Of a stretch of DNA of 9,761 bases, positions 4,998-9,761 are shown one piece after another. The DNA lies in NCBI GenBank assembly GCA_964453575.1, contig CAYVRW010000079.1, positions 1-9,761 of the forward strand, in the 5' to 3' direction. Origin of the DNA: JABDBK01 sp964453575. Its GTDB lineage: Bacteria > Pseudomonadota > Gammaproteobacteria > DSM-16500. How positions within the stretch are numbered: position 1 is the first letter of the stretch; each line of letters opens with the position of its first letter. The notes beneath the pieces are model-generated. The model worked only from the letters and a program-made list of their open reading frames with translations. It made no database searches and was not told the DNA's origin. The translations under genes and the position numbers were made by a program.

Positions 4998-6737
4998 TTA
5001 TTTAACACGAGGGGAAGCTGCTTTAAGTTTTGTTTGCAGCTGTTCATCAATGACTAATCTAATATCATCTTCCATGACTTGTATGAGGTGTTTATTAAAT
5101 ATATCTTTGGTGAAACCCTCTAATAGTTTATTTTTTTCGTCAACGGGTAATGCAGAAAAATCTGTAAACCCACTGCTAGATACTAAGCCAGCTACTTGAG
5201 CATCAATATGCGTTATCATATCTTTAGCTATCACATATTTGCTGTTTGCCTTAGGAGTTTCTTGGGGTTTTGTTAATTTGTTGAACGTGATTTCAATATG
5301 ATCCTGAATACTTTGTTTAATGTCATCATAACTCTTATTTAGTGCATCAAGTTGTTGTGGAAAGTGAGGTTTTTTAATCATTGCCTGATATGCATCATTT
5401 GTTTTTTTGACGACCTCATCTAGCTTATCATCGATTATCTGTCCTCTATTGACAACACTTGAATCCATAGTATCCGTGATTAATTGAGTATATATCTCAC
5501 CATATATTTTATGAATCAGCATTTGATTAGCTAGCGTATCCTTAGCTTCAGGACAAAATTCCACTGTTTTTTGAGGGAAATGATGAGTGTGATTTAACAA
5601 ACCTTCCTCACATTTTAACAAAGGATTTTGTGCAGCAACGGCTTGAATTGGTCTATAAATAGCAGTAACAAGAAGCGGGCTATTATCTAAAATCATATCA
5701 TAAATATTATCGTGGGTAGTTAAATGTTTAATGACATCATCCAACTGAATTTCTTGTCCGTGTTCTACGGGCTGAGTACCTTGATTTACACGAGCATGCA
5801 AATGTAGAGTAACAGTTGAATCATTATAAGGAAAATGAAAATATAATTTTACTCTGTCTTGATTGACTTCTGGCGGATCTTGTAAAGTTGAATCAGTGTT
5901 AATGCCAAAGTTTTCTTTAAGGTGATTAAGAGTATCTTCTCTTAATGCTATTAAATCCGGGAGATGTTCATGTGTCAAATCTAAGACTGATGCTAAGTAT
6001 GGAGTTTTCTTTCCTGGTAATTGTTTTGATTCTGATGTTAGCTTTTCCTTCTCTAGCTCTGATAATGATACTTGAGAAAGTGTTCTTGTGAATAAAGAGC
6101 TATAGCTTTCGGATCTTGTTAAAGGTTTTTTTAGTGTTTTATTTATTTCACCCCTTTCTTCTTCTGTTCCTGTTCTAAGCATTTGCAATATAGAATCTTT
6201 TCTTTCTCTTTCGTGTTGTGTTGTAATCTCTACATCTTTTTTTCGGACAAGCGTTAAGTCTTGTGGTGTGAGATTAAACTTGTTAGTAATCGCTTCCATT
6301 TGCGCATTTACGATCGCTTCTGGTTTCATTGACTTATCAATTGGGAGATAACGATCTAATAATCCTGGGTGAATATACCATGCTACGAGACCAAATCCAT
6401 CTTCGATTTTTTTAAGCTTTGTTAGCTCTCCATTTGCAATCATATTTTTATCGACATAGGTAGGATTGGGTTGAATAAACCATTGTTTTGACTTCGTATA
6501 AGTATACGTTACAGGTTGTTGTACGATTAATTGTCTCTGAAAAGATGGCCTTAATTTAAGTAAATCATGGGTAAACTTAGGTAATGCACTGAATTGATGG
6601 TATTGTTTTTTCAGTTGATCTAGAACAAGATATCCATCTTCTTTGCCCTGCGGAAACGTTATTTGTCCTATTGTTGTTTGTTCACTGTATTTTTTATGTG
6701 TACTGTTAGCTATTTTAAATATGGTTGCGACTGGCAT
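4998..6737 (-). CDS. Large protein with a HIT/DcpS-like segment; candidate effector
   Basis: 579 residues. Residues 1-240 are not recognised; 165-240 is rich in charged and Ser/Thr residues and looks like a linker. Residues about 245-355 resemble the C-terminal half of scavenger decapping enzymes and other HIT hydrolases: a helix DLTHEHLPDLIALREDTL (253-270), a strand with YFHFP (299-303), then LHLHARVN (311-318), then a helix LDDVIKHL (332-339). HIT enzymes use HxHxH with the middle His as nucleophile; here H312 and H314 are present and the third position is Arg316, so activity is uncertain. Residues 370-579 form a helical domain repeated as the neighbouring 223-residue protein, ending in an acidic stretch (MEDDIRLVIDEQ). 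The start is supported by GAGG 5 bases before ATG, within GAGGTATATATG, shared with the short paralogue. There is no signal peptide or membrane segment. The HIT assignment is a judgement from motif spacing, not a search result. Confidence 0.85.
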   Translation of the reverse strand: MPVATIFKIANSTHKKYSEQTTIGQITFPQGKEDGYLVLDQLKKQYHQFSALPKFTHDLLKLRPSFQRQLIVQQPVTYTYTKSKQWFIQPNPTYVDKNMIANGELTKLKKIEDGFGLVAWYIHPGLLDRYLPIDKSMKPEAIVNAQMEAITNKFNLTPQDLTLVRKKDVEITTQHERERKDSILQMLRTGTEEERGEINKTLKKPLTRSESYSSLFTRTLSQVSLSELEKEKLTSESKQLPGKKTPYLASVLDLTHEHLPDLIALREDTLNHLKENFGINTDSTLQDPPEVNQDRVKLYFHFPYNDSTVTLHLHARVNQGTQPVEHGQEIQLDDVIKHLTTHDNIYDMILDNSPLLVTAIYRPIQAVAAQNPLLKCEEGLLNHTHHFPQKTVEFCPEAKDTLANQMLIHKIYGEIYTQLITDTMDSSVVNRGQIIDDKLDEVVKKTNDAYQAMIKKPHFPQQLDALNKSYDDIKQSIQDHIEITFNKLTKPQETPKANSKYVIAKDMITHIDAQVAGLVSSSGFTDFSALPVDEKNKLLEGFTKDIFNKHLIQVMEDDIRLVIDEQLQTKLKAASPRVK

Positions 6738-6800
6738 ATATACCTCGTTTATTTGTATTCAGCATTTAGGTTTAATAATGTTTTTATTGTTCGAATTATG

Positions 6801-6821
6801 GACATTACGAAATGTCGTAAT
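6801..6821. promoter_or_regulatory. Nested palindrome, candidate operator in the 6737/7216 divergent region
   Basis: GACATT-ACGA-AATGTC (6801-6816) overlaps ATTACG-AAATGT-CGTAAT (6804-6821); both are perfect inverted repeats with 6-bp arms. A perfect -10 box TATAAT follows on the plus strand at 6824-6829, with TGGACA at 6799-6804 as a poor candidate -35 (19-base spacer). No gene starts soon after on the plus strand, so the site may instead regulate the minus-strand gene starting at 6737. Confidence 0.35.
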
Positions 6822-7000
6822 ACCTATAATAGATTAATACTTTCCCATATATTTCTTAAATGAACCTTAACAGAACAATTTATCGATAAAAAAATCGTGA
6901 GTATTGATTAATTTCAGAGCATTTTTGTCACTTGGGAGCTGATTTTCATAAACATGTATGGATTGTTGAGAAAATGATCCAAATGGTTCTTGTGTTTTAT

Positions 7001-7147
7001 TTATGCATTTGCAATATTTATCCTTGAAATTTCGGTCGTAAGATGATCATTCCACCATTCTTTAACATGTGGTTTATCCAGCCATTGACAAAGTAAATCG
7101 AGATCGTTTTCTTGTAATGGTTTGAAAGAAAAATTAATTATTGCCAC
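7001..7147 (-). pseudogene. 5' fragment of a GNAT acetyltransferase (AAC(6')-like)
   Basis: The minus-strand frame from GTG 7147 to TAA 7001 gives 48 residues, of which FSFKPLQENDLDLLCQWL and KPHVKEWWND are the hallmark N-terminus of the AAC(6')-type GNAT family (consensus-like FxPL..xDLxLLxxWL..PHVxxWW). An intact enzyme is about 150-180 residues, so the acetyl-CoA-binding part is missing. Similarity ends after HLTTE, exactly where half of the palindromic element begins (7018-7035). An alternative is a frameshift: in another frame the next residues read FKDKYCKCI, which resembles the usual K-Y segment, and stay open to 6867. Either way the gene is broken. No start codon better than GTG is seen; the true start may have been lost. 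Confidence 0.7.
7018..7035. repeat. Left half of the palindromic element
   Basis: TTATCCTTGAAATTTCGG matches the left arm and start of the core of copies A and B (3960-, 4032-) at 17 of 18 positions, then diverges. The right half of the element is found at 8235-8255, beyond the F-box-like gene. Confidence 0.75.
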
Positions 7148-7215
7148 TATTTGCTCTTTTTAAATTGAAAGGTAGTAAAGTATATTATAGACATAAGCCG
7201 TTTCTAAGGATAGTT

Positions 7216-8196
7216 ATGCAAAATCGCACTTCAGTAAATCTAGAAAATTTTCCAAAGGAAATTATTAGTAAAATTGCAAAAGATAGCAGCAGCGAACAAC
7301 AACTTTTATTAACTTCCAAATCACTCGAATATGCATTACAGACAACTTCTCCTACTATTCGTATAGGCCAATACGTTTTTAATAAACTTCTTTTCGAAAA
7401 AATAACAACTCCTCGCAATAAATTAGATCCCTATATGACTTATACGGTAAATGCTGAAGGATGCATTAACAAAATTAAATTTCATAATGATTTTTATAAA
7501 AAAGACCAACTCGTTTGTCAAATGATGGAAGATAAGGGATTTTATAAGCTCATTAGTACCTTTTGTCCTTGGGAATGTAAAAGCTTAAAGCGACCTATGA
7601 GAATCATGCGGAGTATATTAGGAGGAACCCTAGGATTGATTGCTTCATGTGTTTCTTTTGCTATTATTTTTCCTATCGCTCTTATAGCCAGTACATTATT
7701 ATCATTCATACCATTAAAGATGGCAGATGGGGTAAGCGTATTATGTTTACCAATATGTATTTTTAATTCTACTATTAAAAGTGTGTATACGAGCTATGAA
7801 TCTTCTCGGCCATTAAAAGGATTATTGCTTGTATGTAGTCTATTCCCTTTATTAGATATGCTAATGTGGTGCGCGACGCCCATTCCTCTATTTGCAGGTT
7901 ATAATGACCCATGGAAAAGCTTAGAGGGTCGGAATCAAACTTTCATGGATATTACATTAAATTGGAGAAAAAAACATAAAAAGCCAAAAATAGATTTGCC
8001 GCCATGTAAGCCTGTGGTTAGAAATTCTTCATATGGAACATTACAAAAAAGTCTTTTTCAACCGGGCGAATGTAATTCACAATTAGAGGAGTTGCATCAG
8101 CCAGAGACCAAGCTTGATCCATGCAATTCGCCAATCCATGCTAATTGTGATGTTAAAGAAAATCCAGGTGATGTGACATTCAAAATGAAAAAATGA
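7216..8196 (+). CDS. F-box-like protein with C-terminal membrane segments, candidate effector
   Basis: 326 residues from ATG 7216, chosen because AAGGA precedes it by 5 bases; the in-frame TTG at 7141 would overlap a pseudogene fragment and has no ribosome binding site. Residues 9-41 fit the F-box pattern (LENFPKEIISKIAK, then LLLTSKSLEYAL); F-boxes recruit Skp1/Cullin ubiquitin ligases in eukaryotes and occur in effectors of intracellular bacteria. Residues 42-130 are unassigned. Hydrophobic stretches at about 134-165, 172-188 and 200-228 look like membrane segments or hairpins. The tail 229-326 is hydrophilic, with a basic patch RKKHKKPK (251-258). The 3' part of this gene is almost identical to the gene fragment at 1-180, so it belongs to a local family. 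It is bracketed by the two halves of the palindromic element (7018-7035 and 8235-8255). No obvious promoter lies close upstream. The F-box call is by eye and the protein may instead be a membrane effector of unknown type. Confidence 0.85.
   Translation: MQNRTSVNLENFPKEIISKIAKDSSSEQQLLLTSKSLEYALQTTSPTIRIGQYVFNKLLFEKITTPRNKLDPYMTYTVNAEGCINKIKFHNDFYKKDQLVCQMMEDKGFYKLISTFCPWECKSLKRPMRIMRSILGGTLGLIASCVSFAIIFPIALIASTLLSFIPLKMADGVSVLCLPICIFNSTIKSVYTSYESSRPLKGLLLVCSLFPLLDMLMWCATPIPLFAGYNDPWKSLEGRNQTFMDITLNWRKKHKKPKIDLPPCKPVVRNSSYGTLQKSLFQPGECNSQLEELHQPETKLDPCNSPIHANCDVKENPGDVTFKMKK
8008..8106 (+). repeat. Direct repeat, copy 2 (matches 1-105)
   Basis: Coding sequence for residues 265-297 of the F-box-like protein. 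It is identical to positions 1-54 over 8008-8061, and two mismatches separate 8062-8106 from 61-105. Confidence 0.93.
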
Positions 8197-8203
8197 TGTT
8201 TTC

Positions 8204-8231
8204 TTGACAATCTTTAAAAGCTGACTAAACT
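8204..8231 (+). promoter_or_regulatory. Upstream copy of the shared promoter motif
   Basis: TTGACA (8204-8209), 16-base spacer containing CTTTAAAAG, TAAACT (8226-8231). It begins 8 bases after the stop of the F-box-like gene and 53 bases before the second copy at 8257. The -35 is perfect and the -10 moderate, so it could be a second start point for the CaaX gene or the remnant of a duplicated upstream region. Confidence 0.55.
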
Positions 8232-8234
8232 ACC

Positions 8235-8255
8235 TCGCTGATGTTTCAAGGATAA
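8235..8255. repeat. Right half of the palindromic element
   Basis: TCGCTGATGTTTCAAGGATAA matches the end of the core and the right arm of copy B (4056-4076) with one mismatch. It lies precisely between two copies of the promoter motif, ending 1 base before the -35 box of the second. Confidence 0.8.
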
Positions 8256-8256
8256 C

Positions 8257-8284
8257 TTGACTCTCTTTCAAAGTTGACTACACT
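8257..8284 (+). promoter_or_regulatory. Sigma-70-type promoter of the CaaX ankyrin gene
   Basis: -35 TTGACT (8257-8262), 16-base spacer with CTTTCAAAG, -10 TACACT (8279-8284), then ACAAAA. It is the same unit as at 1387-1414. The -10 ends 32 bases before the ATG at 8317, and a good ribosome binding site AAGGA (8306-8310) sits in the leader. Confidence 0.68.
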
Positions 8285-8316
8285 ACAAAATGCTAATTAA
8301 AACTTAAGGAAAAAAA

Positions 8317-9339
8317 ATGCAGCCACGCCAATCTTCGAAAGAACAACCAAAAGATGAAAAAGAAGTAAAATCAGCGCTAACATTTCGTCTGTTCGGCATA
8401 CCATCCTCCTCACTTGTGACAAAACTTGGAAATATGATTTTACGAGGTGAAGAACAAGATGTAAAAACGGTTTTAAACGAAGTAAAAAATGACCCTGCGC
8501 TTTTGGATATGATAGTGACCGCAAGAGATCCACTAAACACACCGGTGACGGGAACACTTTTACAAATTGCAGCAATGGCAGGTGATGTTATCTTAGTTGA
8601 AAAACTAGCAGAAGCGGGTGGTTTATCTAAAGAAAGAGTTGCACAAGAGTTAGAATGCGTGAATTCAGCCTCTGCCATACTGGAAAATAAAGAAAGAGTA
8701 GATCGTTATTTAAGTATAATGCGAACTTACATGAATAAGGTTCTGCAAGAAGATGTAGCATATTACTGTCTCTTAAACCACCGTAATCAAGGTAGAGCAT
8801 TAAAGGAACTTCAGGCGAAATGCGAAAAACACAGACGTGTTCTTGATGAAATGCTAAATGTTGAAAGACAAAAAGAAGTTCGTTTTGGTTTAACCTTTGA
8901 TCCTAATATTCTACTCGTGACAAATGAAATGTTTAAAGAGCCGCTCACTTATCAACCTATACTTAAAAGAGATGTCTTATGGATCCATGGCGTTGGAACG
9001 TTACAAAGCAAGTTATCAGCTAGAGATAAGCAACTGATACAGCATGGTACAGCTTATAGTATAAATTATTTCAACGATGACAGTGAGCGCACATTGGGCG
9101 ATTTGGAAAACTTAGGTATTGATTTTTTTATAGGATATGAAAAAAAACGTAACGGAGAAGGTGCTGGCGATCCGGATGGCTATGAGTCTTATTATAATGG
9201 TCAATGGCATAGAGGAAAAGAAATTCCGGGAACAGATAGTGTTTGTGCGTCTATACATAACCTTATATCAAACAAAAAGCAGAGACTTGAAAAACTTGCC
9301 CCAGCTCCAAGCGAAATGTGTTCTTGCGCGTTGATGTAG
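8317..9339 (+). CDS. Ankyrin-like protein ending in a CaaX prenylation motif, candidate effector
   Basis: 340 residues. Ankyrin-like helix pairs lie at about 33-59 (MILRGEEQDVKTVLNEV) and 79-104 (GTLLQIAAMAGDVILVEKL). Residues 120-190 are helical and charged, perhaps coiled coil. Residues 195-300 form an unrecognised domain with YYNGQWHRGKE near its end. The protein finishes SEMCSCALM: Cys337-Ala-Leu-Met340 is a textbook CaaX box, where Met as last residue favours farnesylation in eukaryotes, and Cys335 could be a second lipidation site. Basic residues at 320-326 (KKQRLEK) precede it, as in many prenylated proteins. Bacteria lack CaaX farnesyltransferase, so the motif would make sense only inside a host cell, as shown for some Legionella effectors. 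Start ATG 8317 has AAGGA 6 bases upstream. It shares its promoter with the ankyrin gene at 1498 and is followed 66 bases later by the DUF1543 gene, possibly in one transcript. There is no signal peptide. Confidence 0.88.
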   Translation: MQPRQSSKEQPKDEKEVKSALTFRLFGIPSSSLVTKLGNMILRGEEQDVKTVLNEVKNDPALLDMIVTARDPLNTPVTGTLLQIAAMAGDVILVEKLAEAGGLSKERVAQELECVNSASAILENKERVDRYLSIMRTYMNKVLQEDVAYYCLLNHRNQGRALKELQAKCEKHRRVLDEMLNVERQKEVRFGLTFDPNILLVTNEMFKEPLTYQPILKRDVLWIHGVGTLQSKLSARDKQLIQHGTAYSINYFNDDSERTLGDLENLGIDFFIGYEKKRNGEGAGDPDGYESYYNGQWHRGKEIPGTDSVCASIHNLISNKKQRLEKLAPAPSEMCSCALM

Positions 9340-9405
9340 CGCTAATGACTATTTCATTTAACGAGTGACGATACTATACGTTTTTTGAATTTATAAGGAA
9401 CCGAA

Positions 9406-9690
9406 ATGAAAAAGTTATATATTGTACATGTGGGCTTTTATGATGATGAAATCGGTATCTACGAATTGCATTCTAATTTTTTAGTAGCGGCTATTGATAT
9501 TCATGAAGTTAAAACGATTGTTAAAAATAAGGATATTTTTCAACGGAAAAAAATGCACATTGATGCTGTTCAAGAAATCGATATTGTTGATGGTTATAAA
9601 GTTACACTTGAGTTAAATCAATCATGCGATAATAAATTTGCTAGCTATAACTATAATGAAGTAAATAAACCTGATGTATGCAATGAATAA
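9406..9690 (+). CDS. DUF1543 family protein
   Basis: 94 residues. The sequence fits the DUF1543 family, small proteins of unknown function common in Legionellales and some other gammaproteobacteria: a strand LYIVHVG at the start, a central ELHSNFLVAA segment, and the HIDAVQEIDIVDGYKV motif (51-66). The C-terminal 25 residues are polar and unassigned. Many family members carry two such domains; this one has a single domain. Start ATG 9406 has AAGGA 6 bases upstream. It lies 66 bases after the CaaX gene with no terminator visible between them, so co-transcription is likely, though an unrecognised promoter in the gap is possible. There is no signal peptide or membrane segment. Confidence 0.82.
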   Translation: MKKLYIVHVGFYDDEIGIYELHSNFLVAAIDIHEVKTIVKNKDIFQRKKMHIDAVQEIDIVDGYKVTLELNQSCDNKFASYNYNEVNKPDVCNE

Positions 9691-9716
9691 ATCAATTTTA
9701 TTGCCAACTTTGAGCA

Positions 9717-9741
9717 ATTCTCTACGCACTGCGTAGAGAAT
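9717..9741. terminator. Perfect 11-bp hairpin after the DUF1543 gene
   Basis: ATTCTCTACGC (9717-9727) pairs perfectly with GCGTAGAGAAT (9731-9741) around a 3-base loop, 27 bases after the stop. It is strong enough to act as a terminator stem, but no T run follows on either strand, so it could also be a dispersed repeat or protein site. The window ends 20 bases later. Confidence 0.5.
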
Positions 9742-9761
9742 CTGACTTGGACCCACCTGCG

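Larger units (their letters stand above)
6738..7215. other. 478-bp intergenic region with a nested palindrome and a broken acetyltransferase
   Basis: From 6738 to about 6860 lies the upstream region of the long minus-strand gene, with a nested palindrome (6801-6821) and a TATAAT (6824-6829, plus strand). A direct repeat CTTAA-N6-CTTAA follows at 6855-6870. From 6867 to 7046 the minus strand is open for 60 codons without a usable start codon, probably decayed coding DNA. A GNAT fragment occupies 7001-7147, and the leader of the 7216 gene fills the rest. No intact gene is visible. Confidence 0.6.

Noticed and set aside
4875..5199. Two plus-strand frames of 60 and 80 codons
   Set aside because: Mostly antisense to the conserved C-terminal domain of the long minus-strand gene, and no conserved features.
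6643..6863. Two plus-strand frames of 64 and 66 codons
   Set aside because: They overlap the start of the long minus-strand gene and each other, with no ribosome binding site; hydrophobicity comes from T-rich DNA.
6867..7046. 60-codon minus-strand open frame as a gene
   Set aside because: It has no usable start codon and no recognised domain; treated as possible decayed coding DNA, perhaps the frameshifted continuation of the acetyltransferase.
7141..7215. TTG start extending the F-box-like protein by 25 residues
   Set aside because: ATG 7216 has AAGGA 5 bases upstream, and the extension overlaps the acetyltransferase fragment on the other strand.
7185..7418. Minus-strand 77-codon frame
   Set aside because: Antisense to the F-box-like coding sequence.
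7018..8255. Insertion sequence bounded by inverted repeats
   Set aside because: The gene between the half-elements has no transposase features and no target-site duplication is evident; kept only as a possible cassette.
8297..8678. Minus-strand frames of 92 and 124 codons
   Set aside because: Antisense to the CaaX ankyrin-like gene, which has a strong RBS, a promoter and protein motifs.
9137..9334. Plus-strand 65-codon frame in another phase
   Set aside because: Inside the CaaX gene and ends just before its stop; no independent support.

Overview
The window looks like an accessory region of an AT-rich, host-associated gammaproteobacterium, most plausibly from the Legionellales (Legionella, Coxiella, Berkiella or Rickettsiella relatives). 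I infer this from the mix of eukaryotic-like proteins (ankyrin repeats, an F-box-like motif, a C-terminal CaaX box, a HIT/DcpS-like segment), a DUF1543 protein and abundant AT-rich intergenic DNA. No phylogenetic marker is present, so the assignment is tentative. I see no rRNA, tRNA, CRISPR array or intact insertion sequence.

Layout: (1) Positions 1-180 hold the 3' end of a gene whose only visible relative is the F-box/membrane gene at 7216-8196; the two share near-identical DNA. (2) 188-1180 (minus) encodes an unknown protein with a soluble N-terminal half and a Gly/Ala/Ser-rich hydrophobic C-terminal half, preceded by a leader with a terminator-like hairpin and a 15-bp palindrome. (3) 1498-2712 (plus) encodes an ankyrin-repeat protein behind a recognisable promoter and ends in a strong terminator. 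(4) 2786-3955 (minus) encodes an AAA+/DUF4143 ATPase. Its ribosome binding site lies inside one arm of a 47-bp palindromic element, which is repeated 72 bp further upstream. (5) 4143-4814 and 4998-6737 (minus) are tandem paralogues. The short one is the long one with about 356 internal residues removed; the lost part includes a segment resembling the HIT/DcpS cap-scavenger hydrolases. (6) 6738-7215 is mostly non-coding and holds a broken GNAT acetyltransferase fragment and half of the palindromic element. (7) 7216-8196 (plus) is the F-box-like membrane protein. It is followed by the other half of the element sandwiched between two copies of the promoter motif. (8) 8317-9339 (plus) is an ankyrin-like protein ending in a CaaX box, followed by a DUF1543 gene at 9406-9690.

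How it fits together: five of the proteins look like candidate secreted effectors or their duplicates (ankyrin, F-box, CaaX and the tandem pair). The ankyrin gene and the CaaX gene share the same promoter sequence, suggesting co-regulation. Gene duplication, in-frame internal deletion, pseudogenes and a small palindromic repeat at several junctions show active reshuffling. No secretion system is encoded here, so effector status is inference.
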